Assembly: GCF_016213215.1 (NCBI RefSeq)
Contig: NZ_JACRAW010000021.1
Location: 1-64,000 of the forward strand
DNA length: 64,000 nucleotides
Direction: 5' to 3'
Source: Bradyrhizobium sp.
GTDB lineage: Bacteria > Pseudomonadota > Alphaproteobacteria > Rhizobiales > Xanthobacteraceae
Position 1 is the first letter of the stretch, and each line of letters starts with the position of its first letter. Position numbers and translations under genes: made by a program. Of the stretch, positions 45,582-55,375 are shown piece after piece. Below the pieces are notes generated by a model. The model was not told the DNA's origin and searched no databases. It saw nothing but the letters and a program-made list of their open reading frames with translations.

Positions 45582-46048
45582 CAGGATTTGGTCCAGCGCG
45601 CGGCGGCCGCATCATCGCGGGCGTGAGCCTCGACCCAGCTCGCGCCGCTGGCGCTCTCCTCCTTCTTCCAGAAGGGGGCGCTGGTCTTGAGATAGTCCAT
45701 CAGAAACTCCGCCGCCTGGAAGGCCGCCTGCCGGTGCTGCGATGTCGTTACGACCAGCACGATGTTCTCGCCCGGCGTGATCGTGCCGACGCGGTGGATG
45801 ACGGTGACAGCGCTCAACGGCCAGCGCGACATCGCCTCGTCGACGTGCCGTCCGATCTCCTCTTCCGCCATGCCCGGATAATGCTCGAGCGCCAGCGCCG
45901 CGATCTTCTCGCCGCCTTCGTCACCGCGGCAGATACCGGAGAAGCTGACGACGGCGCCGATATCGGTGCGGCCTGCGGTAAGCGCGGCGATCTCCCGCGC
46001 CGTATCGAAATCGGCCTTTTGAATACGGATGGTGACGGCGTTGGTCAT
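45581..46048 (-). CDS. moaE: Molybdopterin synthase catalytic subunit
   Basis: MoaE joins with sulfur-carrying MoaD to put the dithiolene into molybdopterin. From the ATG at 46046-46048 the protein is 155 aa. Motifs: GAVVSFSGICRGDEGG, ALALEHYPGMAEEEI, IHRVGTITPGENIVLV and the late catalytic Lys region DYLKTSAPFWKKEE. It lies 38 bp downstream of moaD; the upstream part of the open frame is not coding. Confidence 0.96.
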   Translation of the reverse strand: MTNAVTIRIQKADFDTAREIAALTAGRTDIGAVVSFSGICRGDEGGEKIAALALEHYPGMAEEEIGRHVDEAMSRWPLSAVTVIHRVGTITPGENIVLVVTTSQHRQAAFQAAEFLMDYLKTSAPFWKKEESASGASWVEAHARDDAAAARWTKS

Positions 46049-46086
46049 GGCCCTGATCGTGGCCCTCGTCTGTGGGATGCGGCGGT

Positions 46087-46338
46087 CTAGCCGCCGGTCA
46101 TTGGTGGGAAGAAGGCGATTTCCTTCGCGCCCGCGATCGCCGCATCCGGTTTGACATGGGCGTGGTCGATGGCGGCGCGGATCACGCGCGGCCTCTCGAA
46201 GGCATAGGCGTAGCCCTCGCCCTGCTTGGACAGCCAGGCGATCAGCTCGTCGACGGTCCCCACGCCGGCCGGCGGCTCGATCGTCTCCTCTGCCTTGCCG
46301 ACGCGCTCGCGCACCCAGGCGAAATATTTCACCTTCAT
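46087..46338 (-). CDS. moaD: Molybdopterin synthase sulfur carrier subunit
   Basis: Ubiquitin-like sulfur carrier, 83 aa, starting MKVKYFAWVRERVGKAEET and ending in the essential Gly-Gly that carries the thiocarboxylate. The ATG overlaps the pgsA stop (ATGA), so it is co-translated with pgsA. moaE follows. Confidence 0.96.
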   Translation of the reverse strand: MKVKYFAWVRERVGKAEETIEPPAGVGTVDELIAWLSKQGEGYAYAFERPRVIRAAIDHAHVKPDAAIAGAKEIAFFPPMTGG

Positions 46339-46952
46339 CCCTCATCCTCCTTGATGAGGTGATGAATTCCGGCACGAAAATAGTCGTAGCCGGTGTAGAT
46401 CGTGAACAGGGCCGACGCCCACAGCAGCAGAAGGCCGATCTGGGTCACCACCGGCACCACCATGTCTCCGGCCTCGCCGGCGATCAAAAAGCCGATCGCG
46501 ACCAGCTGCATGGTGGTCTTCCATTTGGCGAGCTTGGTCACGGGCACGCTGACGCGCAGCGCAGCAAGGTACTCACGTAGTCCTGAAACCAGGATTTCCC
46601 GGCACAGGATAACGATGGCGGCCCAGAGTGACCAGCCGTGGATGATACCGTCGGCCGCCAGCATCAGCAGACAGGAGGCGACCAGGAGCTTGTCGGCGAT
46701 CGGATCGAGCATCCGGCCAAACGCCGATTGCTGGTTCCAGGCGCGCGCATAATAGCCGTCGAGGTAGTCGGTGACGCCCGCGGCGATGAAAACGGCGACC
46801 GCCACCCAGCGCAGCCACAGCGGGCCGTTCAGGATGGACTGCGCATAGATGCAGCCGACCACGACCGGGATCGCGGCGATCCTGGCGTAGGTCAGGATGT
46901 TCGGAAGGGACATCGAGCCCTTGGCGGTCCCTCGTGTGGTTGCGATGTTCAT
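46335..46952 (-). CDS. pgsA: CDP-diacylglycerol-glycerol-3-phosphate 3-phosphatidyltransferase
   Basis: Makes phosphatidylglycerol phosphate in the inner membrane. The ATG at 46950-46952 is chosen because AGGA lies just upstream; an ATG four codons earlier is possible. 205 aa with several membrane helices and the CDP-alcohol phosphotransferase motif D-G-x2-A-R-x8-G-x3-D-x3-D (DGYYAR ... GRMLDPIADK). It follows uvrC by about 105 bp, an order common in Rhizobiales. Confidence 0.95.
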   Translation of the reverse strand: MNIATTRGTAKGSMSLPNILTYARIAAIPVVVGCIYAQSILNGPLWLRWVAVAVFIAAGVTDYLDGYYARAWNQQSAFGRMLDPIADKLLVASCLLMLAADGIIHGWSLWAAIVILCREILVSGLREYLAALRVSVPVTKLAKWKTTMQLVAIGFLIAGEAGDMVVPVVTQIGLLLLWASALFTIYTGYDYFRAGIHHLIKEDEG

Positions 46953-47057
46953 CAGTCCTACCAATACCGCTGCGCCGTGAAGGTCAACCGTCAGGCCTAG
47001 ATGACTGGCCGGAAACGACGTCCATATGACCGGATAACTTATCTTTCCAGCCCCGGG

Positions 47058-49160
47058 TCACCCCGTTTGGGTGTGGAAATACTCGAAAATCTTGCGGGCG
47101 CTTTCGGCACTGACCCCCGGAACCTTGCCGAGATCGGCGACGGAGGCCCGTTCGATCTCCTTCAATGTTCCGAAGTGAAGCAGCAAGGCACGTTTGCGTG
47201 ACGGGCCGATACCCGGGATCTCCTGCAGCCCCGCTTCGCGGAGATCCTTCTTGCGCAGCTTGCGATGTGAGCCGATGACAAACCGGTGCGCCTCGTCCCG
47301 CAGCCGCTGGATGAAATAGAGCACGGGGTCGCGCGGCTCCAGCTTGATCGCCTCGCGGTCGGGCATGAACAGCGTCTCGCGGCCGGCGTCGCGGTCCGGC
47401 CCCTTGGCCACCGCGAGCAGCAAGACGTCCTTCAGGTCGAGCTTCTCGGCGATCTCTCTGGCCGCATTGAGCTGGCCGCGGCCGCCGTCGATGATGACGA
47501 GGTCGGGCCGTTGCGGGAATTCGTCGTGCTTCTCGTTTTCCCTGGCCCTGGCTTCGCCATCTGGCGCGGCCAGCAGTCGCTTGAAGCGGCGCTGCAACAC
47601 TTCGCGCATCATGGCGTAGTCGTCGCCGGGCGTGAGCCCCTCGGACTTGATGTTGAACTTGCGGTACTGGTTCTTCACGAAGCCGTCCGGGCCCGCGACG
47701 ATCATTGCCCCGACCGCGTTGCTCCCCTGGATGTGGCTGTTGTCGTACACCTCGATCCGCCTCGGCGGATGCGGCAGGGCAAGCGTGGCGGCCAGCGCCC
47801 CGAGCAGGCGGCCCTGTGTCGCGGTGTCGGCAAGCTTGCGGCCCAGCGCCTCGCGCGCATTCGTCAGCGCGTGCGCGACCAGTTCCTTCTTCTCGCCGCG
47901 CTTGGGCACCGAGACCTCGACCTTGTGGCCGGCCTTGATCGACAGCGCATTGGCCAGGAGCTCGCCTTCCTCGATCTCGTGCGAGAGCAGGACGAGCTTC
48001 GGCGGCGGCTTGTCGTCGTAGAACTGCGCGAGGAACGAGGACAGCACTTCCTCCGGCGTGAAGGTCTTTTCGGCTCGCGGGAAGTAGGCGCGGTTGCCCC
48101 AGTTCTGCCCGGTGCGGAAGAAGAACACCTCGACGCAGGAGAAGCCGCCTTCCTGATGAATGGCGAAGACGTCGGCCTCCTCGACCGTGCGCGGATTGAT
48201 GCCCTGCTGCGACTGGATCGCCGACAACGCGGCAAGCCGGTCGCGGTACAGCGCCGCAGTCTCGAATTCGAGCTCGCTCGAGGCCTTTTCCATCTCGCGC
48301 GCCAGCTCCTGTTTCACCAGATGGCTGCGGCCGGACAGGAAATCGGTCGCTTCGCGAACAAGCGTCGAATAGCCCTGGAAATCGATTTCGCGGGTGCAGG
48401 GACCTGCGCAGCGGCGGATCTGATAGAGCAGGCACGGGCGGGTGCGGCTCTCGAAGAAGGAATCGGTGCAGGAGCGGACCAGAAACGCGCGCTGCAGCGC
48501 CGTGATGGTGCGGTTGACCGCGCCCGCCGAGGCGAAGGGGCCGAAGTACCGGCCCGGCCGCGTCTGCGCGCCGCGATGCTTGAGGATCTGCGGCGCCCAG
48601 TGGTCGCCGGTGATCAGGATATAGGGGAACGACTTGTCGTCGCGGAGCTGCACGTTGAAGCGCGGGCGCAGCTGCTTGATGAGGTTGGCCTCCAGCAGCA
48701 GCGCCTCGGTTTCCGTCGAGGTGGAGACGATCTCGAGGGCAACGGTGGCGGCGATCATGCGCAGGATGCGCGCCGGCTGCGGCGCGCCCACCCTGGCATA
48801 GGAGGACAGACGTTTGCGGACGTTTTTGGCCTTGCCGACGTAGAGCACATCGTTGCTGGCGTTGAGCATGCGGTACACGCCGGGCGAAGTGGGGGCGAGC
48901 CGCACCGCGCGATCGATCGCGGCATGACCTGTCGCCAGCGGACCTTCGGCGACCGCTCCACTCTCTTCCAGGACCTCGGGCAGGCTTGTCTGGTCTTCTC
49001 TTGCCTCGTCCTCTTCCTCGCCGCCTGCGCTGGCAGGGTCGATGTCCGGCGGCGCCATTTCCTGCGGACTCAGCTCCTGAGGGTCTGCCTCGGCCGCGGA
49101 ACCGCGCCGCGCCTTGGGTGCGCGAGGGGTCTTCGGATTGTCGGTGGAATCGTGGTCCAT
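47058..49160 (-). CDS. uvrC: Excinuclease ABC subunit C
   Basis: The nuclease that makes both cuts in nucleotide-excision repair. 700 aa from the ATG at 49158-49160. An acidic Pro/Glu/Asp-rich head of about 85 residues precedes the GIY-YIG domain ([20 protein letters not shown]). A four-Cys cluster follows (CTDSF ... [13 protein letters not shown]), then UvrB-binding, the RNase H-like 3'-nuclease domain ([20 protein letters not shown]) and C-terminal helix-hairpin-helix repeats ([32 protein letters not shown]). All catalytic regions look intact. Confidence 0.97.
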   Translation of the reverse strand: MDHDSTDNPKTPRAPKARRGSAAEADPQELSPQEMAPPDIDPASAGGEEEDEAREDQTSLPEVLEESGAVAEGPLATGHAAIDRAVRLAPTSPGVYRMLNASNDVLYVGKAKNVRKRLSSYARVGAPQPARILRMIAATVALEIVSTSTETEALLLEANLIKQLRPRFNVQLRDDKSFPYILITGDHWAPQILKHRGAQTRPGRYFGPFASAGAVNRTITALQRAFLVRSCTDSFFESRTRPCLLYQIRRCAGPCTREIDFQGYSTLVREATDFLSGRSHLVKQELAREMEKASSELEFETAALYRDRLAALSAIQSQQGINPRTVEEADVFAIHQEGGFSCVEVFFFRTGQNWGNRAYFPRAEKTFTPEEVLSSFLAQFYDDKPPPKLVLLSHEIEEGELLANALSIKAGHKVEVSVPKRGEKKELVAHALTNAREALGRKLADTATQGRLLGALAATLALPHPPRRIEVYDNSHIQGSNAVGAMIVAGPDGFVKNQYRKFNIKSEGLTPGDDYAMMREVLQRRFKRLLAAPDGEARARENEKHDEFPQRPDLVIIDGGRGQLNAAREIAEKLDLKDVLLLAVAKGPDRDAGRETLFMPDREAIKLEPRDPVLYFIQRLRDEAHRFVIGSHRKLRKKDLREAGLQEIPGIGPSRKRALLLHFGTLKEIERASVADLGKVPGVSAESARKIFEYFHTQTG

Positions 49161-49438
49161 GGGCAGAAATCTAGGCGCTGGGATCGGCGATTTGAAGTTC
49201 CTGTCGTCGCCCGCCATTCAGCCCCAACCGCCGCCGCGTTGCACGCCGGTTAACGGCCGCGCGGGCGCGTAACGCTTTGTTAGGAATGCTGAGCGGTCGG
49301 TAAACGGACCTTAACAAGCCTTTAACTTAAAACTCGCGATAAATCCTACGCGAAAAAGAGTGAGTTCCGTAACCATGCGGCTCGCACGCGCCATGCGCTC
49401 TGCGAACCACTGGTCGCGGCAGTTGCGTGGAGAGTGCG

Positions 49439-50059
49439 ATGAGAACGTTCGTTTTGAGCGCAGTGGCGATCGCTGCGGGCTGGACGGCATCGGCTTATGC
49501 CGCCGATCTCAACTATGCACCGCGCGCGCCCTACACCGTCAACCAGCCACTCAACGCCTACAGCTGGGCCGGCCCCTATCTCGGCGCCAATATCGGTTAT
49601 GAATGGGGATCGGTCGACAACAACCTGACCAAGCCGTCCGGCTTTCTCGGGGGCGTGCAGGCGGGCTACAACTTCCAGAATGGTCCGTGGGTGTTCGGAG
49701 CCGAAGGCGACATCCAGGCCACCGGCGCGGACGATACGTTCGCGCCGTGGAAGTTCTCCAATCCCTGGTTCGGCACGATCCGCGGCCGGGCCGGTTATGC
49801 CTTCAACAACATCCTGTTCTACGGCACCGCGGGGCTGGCCTTCGGCGAGTTGCGCGGCGCAACCTTTGGGTTCTCCGAATCTCACACCACCGCGGGCTGG
49901 ACCGCCGGCGCCGGCGTGGAACTTGGCTTCACTCCGAACTGGAGCGCCAAGGTCGAGTATCTCTACTTCGACCTGTCAACGAGTCCGTTCGCCATCACGG
50001 GCGTGTCGAATGGCTACAGCGCGAACGTCGTGCGAGCCGGCGTGAACTATCGCTTCTGA
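49439..50059 (+). CDS. Outer-membrane beta-barrel protein (Omp25/Omp31-like)
   Basis: The 206-aa precursor starts at the ATG at 49439 after GGAG. Signal peptide ends Ser-Ala-Tyr-Ala-Ala (about 20). The mature part has alternating aromatic strands: WAGPYLGANIGYEWG, GGVQAGYNFQNGPWVFGAEG, RAGYAFNNILFYGTAGLAFG, and ends VVRAGVNYRF, the C-terminal Phe of a barrel. This is the small porin-like family abundant in Bradyrhizobium and Brucella. The 278-bp region upstream has no strong promoter match. A terminator follows. Confidence 0.93.
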   Translation: MRTFVLSAVAIAAGWTASAYAADLNYAPRAPYTVNQPLNAYSWAGPYLGANIGYEWGSVDNNLTKPSGFLGGVQAGYNFQNGPWVFGAEGDIQATGADDTFAPWKFSNPWFGTIRGRAGYAFNNILFYGTAGLAFGELRGATFGFSESHTTAGWTAGAGVELGFTPNWSAKVEYLYFDLSTSPFAITGVSNGYSANVVRAGVNYRF

Positions 50060-50087
50060 TAAGAAAATACCGGACCCATAGCCTCTC

Positions 50088-50118
50088 CCCGGCCGCTTCT
50101 GGCGGCCGGGATTTTTTT
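50088..50118 (+). terminator. Intrinsic terminator of the outer-membrane protein gene
   Basis: A 9-bp stem CCCGGCCGC / GCGGCCGGG with a 5-nt loop, followed by A and seven T's. It lies 28 bp after the stop codon. Confidence 0.92.
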
Positions 50119-50130
50119 GCGGGGCGCTCT

Positions 50131-50346
50131 TCAGGTAATGATCACGAGATTGACTGCCTTCGGTCCTTTTCCCTTCTTGTCCGGCTCGACTTCGAAAGTG
50201 ATACGCTGTCCTTCGCTCAGGTCCTTCAAACCGGCCCGCTCGACCGCGGTGATGTGCACGAAAACATCGCGACCGCCATCGTCCGGCTTGATGAAGCCGT
50301 AGCCGCGCTCGCCGTTGAAGAACTTGACCGTCCCCGTCATGGCCAT
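50131..50346 (-). CDS. cspA: Cold-shock domain protein
   Basis: A small RNA chaperone (71 aa). The start is the ATG at 50344-50346, five bases after GGAGGAG; a second ATG two codons later is possible. RNP1 is ERGYGFIKPDDGG and RNP2 is DVFVHITAVE. Nearly 250 bp of gene-free sequence precede it, room for the long leader common in csp genes; a TATTAT sits near the far end but no clear -35 box. Confidence 0.96.
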   Translation of the reverse strand: MAMTGTVKFFNGERGYGFIKPDDGGRDVFVHITAVERAGLKDLSEGQRITFEVEPDKKGKGPKAVNLVIIT

Positions 50347-50592
50347 CGGGACTCCTCCCCCGCATTGCTCCGCCGTGACGCCCATCGCGTCCGGCACAGG
50401 ACCGGACGTTTACTGTCCGGGAGCTTGGCCACCTTGGGCGGGCACCCGACCCGCCTGGATCTTTCTTAGGCCTTCACTCCGCCGCAACCATTCGCGGAAG
50501 CGGAACGTAAAGCCAGTCACGCGCTCAGCATAATACGGTTCCCTGCAAATTGACCACCATTCTTGCACATTTTTCCAAGCTGGCCGGGTTAC

Positions 50593-51453
50593 TCAGGCCG
50601 TGGGAGCCTCGAGCCGGAATCGGCCGGCGCCACCTTGGCCGAGCGGCTTTTCGAGCTCCGGCAGAATGGTCTTGAGCTCACCGTGCAGCGGCCATGGCGG
50701 GTTGACGATCAACAGGCCGGTCGAGGCCAGCTGGCCTCCGGCCTCCTGGGGGGCAACGCTGAACTCCAGGCGCAGGCATTTTCCGGGCGGCGTTGCCGCT
50801 TGAGCGGTCGCCGCCACCGCCCGTGCGAGCGCATCGGTGGCGCGACGGCTCTTGGCCGGATACCACAACAGGTAAATGCCGGTCGGCCATTTCGCGAATG
50901 CGCTTGAGAAACAGTCGCGCAGCCGGTCGAATTCGTCCTTGGATTCGAAGGGCGGGTCGATCAGCACGAGGCCGCGCCGCTCTTTCGGCGGAACGAACGC
51001 CGGCAGTGCGACCCAGCCGTCGAGATCGACCACGCGCGCCTGGGCGTCGCGACGGAGCGTGTCGATCAGCGCCTTGCGCGCACTCGGCTCCACTTCACAG
51101 GCAACCAGGCGATCCTGCGGCCGCAGCAGGCCGCGCGCGATCAGCGGCGATCCCGGATAGGTTTTGAGCCCGGGGCCGGAATTGAAGGCCCTGACGAGGT
51201 CGAGATAGGGCTTGATCAGCGATGCCGCCGTTTCCGAAAACCGCGCCTGCAGGATGCGCGCGATGCCGGTCAGCCACTCGCCGCCGCGGCGCGCCTCCTC
51301 GCTTTCGAGGTCATAGAGACCGGCCCCGGCATGGGTGTCGATGACGCGAAACGCGGCCGGCTTCTCCTGCAGATAGAGCAGGATGCGGACCAGCACGATG
51401 TGCTTGATCACATCGGCAAATCCGCCGGCGTGAAAGGCGTGACGGTAGTTCAT
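50593..51453 (-). CDS. rlmJ: 23S rRNA (adenine-2030-N6)-methyltransferase
   Basis: 286 aa. It starts MNYRHAFHAGGFADVIKHIV, the N-terminal signature of RlmJ. The SAM site includes VIDTHAGAGLYDL and the catalytic DPP[F/Y] motif is LVLIDPPFESKDEFD. Normal length. Single gene; the 163-bp gap upstream to the RNase T2 gene holds fragments of a degenerate repeat. Confidence 0.95.
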   Translation of the reverse strand: MNYRHAFHAGGFADVIKHIVLVRILLYLQEKPAAFRVIDTHAGAGLYDLESEEARRGGEWLTGIARILQARFSETAASLIKPYLDLVRAFNSGPGLKTYPGSPLIARGLLRPQDRLVACEVEPSARKALIDTLRRDAQARVVDLDGWVALPAFVPPKERRGLVLIDPPFESKDEFDRLRDCFSSAFAKWPTGIYLLWYPAKSRRATDALARAVAATAQAATPPGKCLRLEFSVAPQEAGGQLASTGLLIVNPPWPLHGELKTILPELEKPLGQGGAGRFRLEAPTA

Positions 51454-51616
51454 GGGTGACAGTTACGACATCACGCCATCAAAGTAACGGGTCATTGCAG
51501 GCCGACGCGAAAGCGTCGAACCACGGCGGGCAAACTGCGCTGCGGGGAATCGCGAGATTCCGGGCCTGTGCTTGCGCACCAGTCGGAGTGACGAGCCCGA
51601 TACGCAGGACAAATGT

Positions 51617-52315
51617 CTAGCCGCCCCTGATCGGCGGCATCGTTACCTGGTCGCGGCGGCAGGCGCGGCGATCCATGTCCTCGCAGGCGCGGAACTGCAG
51701 GTCCTTGTTCATGCAGATGCGCACCTCGCTGAGCCGCGTCCGGCTGCAGGACACCGAGATCGCCGAATCGCTCAAGCCCGGATTAGCCTTGATGAAGGAC
51801 TCTTCGACCTCGGAAGGGGCGAGGGTCCTGGCCTGCGACATCTCGAGATACTCGGCCGGAATCTTCACGGCGGCGCGCGCCTTGCGAATGGTCTCGAAGT
51901 AGGTGCGTTCCGACATGCCGGAGCAGGTGCCGTGCTTGTCCCATTCGTTGAAGATCAATCCCGGCGCCGGCATCAGGTCGAGCATCGAGGAAACGATGTT
52001 GCGGTTGAGCCGCGGGGCCGGCCGCTGGCAATACTCTGGAAAGCCGCTCTCGTATTGCGGCCACAGCCCATGCACCACGAAGGAGTAGGGTCGGCCGCCG
52101 CACTGGATTTGGGAGCGGCCGCCGCGCTCCGCCGCCTCCTCGCAGAACGAGGGCGACCACGACAGCGACAGCACGTAAAAGTCGAATTCGCCGGGCGCGT
52201 TCTGTCGCTTGTCCTGTGCGACGGCGATGTCGGGAAGGCCGAGTGCGCCGGCGAGGGCCGCCAGCGCGAGATGGGCCAGGAAACGGGGCAGGGAAGACAA
52301 TCGGGAAGCAAGCAT
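51617..52315 (-). CDS. Secreted ribonuclease T2
   Basis: 232-aa precursor from the ATG at 52313-52315, preceded by GAGGA. The signal peptide ends Ile-Ala-Val-Ala-Gln (about 32). Both T2 catalytic segments are intact: CAS1 FVVHGLWPQYESG and CAS2 FNEWDKHGTCSG, each with its His. Several Cys suggest disulfides. The enzyme would degrade RNA in the periplasm or outside for nutrient scavenging. Confidence 0.95.
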   Translation of the reverse strand: MLASRLSSLPRFLAHLALAALAGALGLPDIAVAQDKRQNAPGEFDFYVLSLSWSPSFCEEAAERGGRSQIQCGGRPYSFVVHGLWPQYESGFPEYCQRPAPRLNRNIVSSMLDLMPAPGLIFNEWDKHGTCSGMSERTYFETIRKARAAVKIPAEYLEMSQARTLAPSEVEESFIKANPGLSDSAISVSCSRTRLSEVRICMNKDLQFRACEDMDRRACRRDQVTMPPIRGG

Positions 52316-52418
52316 GGCAACGTCCTCAACTAGGCTGTGCAGCCAGCCTAGCAGTGAGCGAGAACATTTCAAGAACAAAATCTGGCGTTGTGCCTGAGCC
52401 AGCCCGAATCACGGCTTC

Positions 52419-52889
52419 TCAGGGCCGGGCCGCCTTGCAGGCAGGGTTGTAGGCCCAGTTGCGGTCGAGGCCGACGACGCACCACTCGACGCCCTGGCCG
52501 AAGCTGGCATAGCCGCCGTCTTCGATGATCGAGAAATGCACCGTGCGCACCTTGCCGTCGTTCATCAGGGCATGCCCGCTGCAATAGCGGCGCGGGATGT
52601 TGTCGGACTGCCAGGGCCGGAATGCGGTCTCACGAACGGCCGAAAAGCCCTCGATTTTCAGCGCCGAATTCCAGAAAGTGCTTTCTTTCTCCCAGAACTG
52701 CGTCGCGATCGTCGGCAGGGCGTGTTCGCACGGCGCGACGCGCCCGTCATAGCGCGGGCCGCTCAGCCAGAAATTCAGCTCCAGCGGATTGGCGGCCTTT
52801 GCCTCGCCAAGGGCCATTGCCCCGCCAAGAAGGGCGCCGAGCACGGTCGCAAAGCGAAGTCTTTTCAGAGGAGTGGAAAGGTTGCGCAT
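52419..52889 (-). CDS. Secreted protein of unknown function
   Basis: 156 aa with a signal peptide ending Gly-Glu-Ala-Lys-Ala (about 33). The mature part begins NPLELNFWLSGPRYDGRV and has conserved-looking Cys residues (PCEHALPTIATQFWEKE, RRYCSGHALMNDG, VEWCVVGLDRNWAYNPACKA) in even number. The pattern suggests a small disulfide-stabilised periplasmic protein. It sits beside the RNase T2 gene on the same strand. I do not recognise the family. Confidence 0.75.
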   Translation of the reverse strand: MRNLSTPLKRLRFATVLGALLGGAMALGEAKAANPLELNFWLSGPRYDGRVAPCEHALPTIATQFWEKESTFWNSALKIEGFSAVRETAFRPWQSDNIPRRYCSGHALMNDGKVRTVHFSIIEDGGYASFGQGVEWCVVGLDRNWAYNPACKAARP

Positions 52890-53064
52890 GGCAGCACCGC
52901 TGGGTGGTCGATCGTCGGACGGTGCCGCGAAGGCAGCAACAGGTCAAGTGCAGGGCGGCAACACTCGCGCACCACTTGGCCGGGACCTCCCATCCTGCCG
53001 GTCGGCGTTCTTTTCAGGGGCTGCAATGCACCTTAAGATGCCGCGAGCCAAATGGAGTGATGCG

Positions 53065-53367
53065 ATGCGAATCAGTGGGGCCGCGGGCCTGGCCGCCTCT
53101 ACCCTTGTCGCTTTGGGATTATTGGCCGCGTTGCCGGCGCGCGCCGACTGGGTGCCGCCCTTCAAAGGCAACGATACCGGCGGGATCATCGCCTATTCAC
53201 TGGCGCGCCAGGTCGATGCCCGGCAGCTCGCGGTCGATCACTGCGCTGCCTACGGCAAGGTGGTGAAGTTCCTGGCGGTGCAGCCATATGATGGCGGCTA
53301 TCTCTCCTTTGCCTGCCGCTGGGTGCCCTATGGTGCCAGCGAACGGCCGTTGCGCACGCTGTACTGA
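53065..53367 (+). CDS. Small secreted protein of unknown function
   Basis: Taken from the ATG at 53065, which has GGAG eight bases upstream and leads directly into a signal peptide (LAASTLVALGLLAALPARA). 100 aa. The mature part GNDTGGIIAYSLARQVDARQ, with HCAAYGKVVKF and LSFACRWVPYG, has two Cys. Divergent from the preceding secreted protein gene and 40 bp before a DUF3617 gene on the same strand. Function unknown. Confidence 0.7.
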   Translation: MRISGAAGLAASTLVALGLLAALPARADWVPPFKGNDTGGIIAYSLARQVDARQLAVDHCAAYGKVVKFLAVQPYDGGYLSFACRWVPYGASERPLRTLY

Positions 53368-53407
53368 GGGTAAGGGCGACGCCGTCTTTCCGGGTGTTTG
53401 GCGTGTG

Positions 53408-53938
53408 ATGCGACAGTCTCTTGCTTTGCTCGGATGCTGCAGCGTTCTTGGGCTCGTCCTGTCGTCGGGCGCGCAAGCGGTCGAACTGCCGGTGCGCAAG
53501 GCGGGGCTGTGGGAAATGAAGATGGTCAGGGCCGGCTCGCCGATGCCGGAAATGACTATGCAGCACTGCACCGACGAGAACGTCGACAGGGACATGAACG
53601 ACAGCGTCTCGCCGCTCGCCAGGCAGGTCTGCTCCAAGCAGGACATCCAGAAGACCGCGACCGGTTATGTCAACGACTCGGTCTGCAGCGTCGCCGGCGT
53701 GACCACGACCTCCCATGCCGAGATTACCGGCGACTTCAATTCGGCCTACACCATCAAGACCACTTCGCACGCCGCGGGTGGCATCGCCGGCCCCGGGCAT
53801 GATGGCGCCATGACCATCGAGGCGAAGTGGCTCGGCGCCTGCAAGGCCGACCAGAAGCCCGGCGATATCGTGATGCCCGGCGGCTTCAAGATGAACGTCC
53901 GGGACGCCGACAAGCTGAAAGGCCTGCTGCCGAAATGA
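53408..53938 (+). CDS. DUF3617 family secreted protein
   Basis: 176 aa from the ATG at 53408, with a signal peptide ending Gly-Ala-Gln-Ala (about 24). The mature start LPVRKAGLWEMKMVRAGSPM with QHCTDENVD is typical of DUF3617, periplasmic proteins of unknown role with a beta-rich fold and paired cysteines (QVCSKQDI, DSVCSVAG). It follows the small secreted-protein gene by 40 bp and converges on the histidine kinase gene. Confidence 0.85.
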   Translation: MRQSLALLGCCSVLGLVLSSGAQAVELPVRKAGLWEMKMVRAGSPMPEMTMQHCTDENVDRDMNDSVSPLARQVCSKQDIQKTATGYVNDSVCSVAGVTTTSHAEITGDFNSAYTIKTTSHAAGGIAGPGHDGAMTIEAKWLGACKADQKPGDIVMPGGFKMNVRDADKLKGLLPK

Positions 53939-53965
53939 AGTAACGGCAGCCGGCGCGGCGCTCGC

Positions 53966-55354
53966 TCACACGGGGATGCGCACGATCGCGCGCAGGCCGC
54001 CCGTCGGGCTGTCGGCCAGCATGATGTCGCCGCCATGCGAACGGGCAATGTCGCGGGCGATCGCGAGCCCAAGTCCGGTGCCGCCCTCGTCCTGGTTGCG
54101 GGCATTGTCCAGCCGCAGGAACGGCTTGAACACTTCCTCGCGCATGTGCGTCGGAATGCCCGGCCCGTCGTCGTCGACGGTGACGGTCAGATAGCGGTGA
54201 TCGCGATTGCCTGTTATCGCGATCGTCTTGCCGTGTTTCGCCGCGTTGGAGACGAGGTTGGCGAGGCAGCGCTTGAACGAGGCCGGCTTGACCGTGACCA
54301 CGGGCAGGCCGTGGAACGAGACGGTGGCAGCATGGCCGTGGCGCTCGGCGTCGCTGCGCAATTCCTCCAGCGCCTGCGCCATGTCGGTCGGCTGGGCCTG
54401 CTCGCCGGTGTCACCGCGCGCGAAGGCGAGATAGTCCTCGAGCATCATCGACATCTCGTCGACGTCCTTGCGCATGCCGTCGAGCTCGGGACTGTCGCCG
54501 ATCAGCGCGAGCTCGAGCTTGAATCGCGTCAGAATGGTACGCAGATCGTGCGAGACGCCGGCGAGCATCGCGGTGCGCTGCTCCATCGCGCGCTCGATGC
54601 GCGACTTCATCTCCAGGAAGGCGATCGCGGCACGCCGCACTTCGCGGGCACCGCGCGGGCGGAAGTTCGGGGCCTCGCGCCCCTTGCCGAAGCTCTCGGC
54701 GGCATCGGCCAGCCGCAGGATCGGCCGGATCTGGTTGCGCAGGAACAGCACCGCGACGATCAGGAGGATCGACGAGGTGCCCACCATCCAGAACAGGAAG
54801 ATCTCCGAGTTCGAGGCATAGGCGGCGCTGCGCTGCGCGAACACGCGCATGATAGTGTCGTCGAGCTGGATGCGGATCTCGACCAGGTTGGAGCGGCCGA
54901 CGGTATCGATCCAGAACGGCCTGCCGATCTGGCGGCCGAGCTGCACCGACAGCGTCTGGTCGAGCAGCGAGAAGAACGGCTTCGGCCCGGGCGGGGGCAT
55001 GTCGCCGGCGGGCAGGAAATCCACCACCAGCCCGAGGCGCTGCTGGGCGATTCGCTTGATCTGGTCGCGGTCCTTGTCCTGCGGATAGCCCTTGTAGACG
55101 TCGATCAGCGCCGCGACGTCCTGGACCACGGCCGCCGACAGGCGGCGCGTCACCGTGTTCCAGTGCCGCTCCATGAACACGAAAGCGACGACCGACTGCA
55201 GCACCACCATCGGCACAATCATGATCAGGAGTGCGCGGGCATAGAGCCCGGTCGGCATCCAGCTCTTGAACGCGTTGCCCATCCAGCCGTTGGCGGCGGA
55301 GACGCGGTCGGCGGCGCTTCGCAGCAGCGTGAGACCAGTGTCGAGGGTGCTCAT
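53966..55354 (-). CDS. Sensor histidine kinase (EnvZ-like)
   Basis: 462 aa. TM1 (about 40-61), a periplasmic sensor loop of about 120 residues, TM2 (185-206), HAMP (207-260), then the phosphorylated His269 in GVSHDLRTILTRFKLELAL. ATPase motifs: N box NLVSNAAKHGKTIAI, G1 DDDGPGIP, G2 GGTGLGLAIARDIARSHGG. The organisation and H-box are those of the EnvZ branch, usually osmotic or envelope sensing. It follows the response regulator by 21 bp and is the third gene of the MarR-RR-HK operon. Confidence 0.93.
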   Translation of the reverse strand: MSTLDTGLTLLRSAADRVSAANGWMGNAFKSWMPTGLYARALLIMIVPMVVLQSVVAFVFMERHWNTVTRRLSAAVVQDVAALIDVYKGYPQDKDRDQIKRIAQQRLGLVVDFLPAGDMPPPGPKPFFSLLDQTLSVQLGRQIGRPFWIDTVGRSNLVEIRIQLDDTIMRVFAQRSAAYASNSEIFLFWMVGTSSILLIVAVLFLRNQIRPILRLADAAESFGKGREAPNFRPRGAREVRRAAIAFLEMKSRIERAMEQRTAMLAGVSHDLRTILTRFKLELALIGDSPELDGMRKDVDEMSMMLEDYLAFARGDTGEQAQPTDMAQALEELRSDAERHGHAATVSFHGLPVVTVKPASFKRCLANLVSNAAKHGKTIAITGNRDHRYLTVTVDDDGPGIPTHMREEVFKPFLRLDNARNQDEGGTGLGLAIARDIARSHGGDIMLADSPTGGLRAIVRIPV

Positions 55355-55375
55355 CAGGGACGCTTCATCGCAGGC

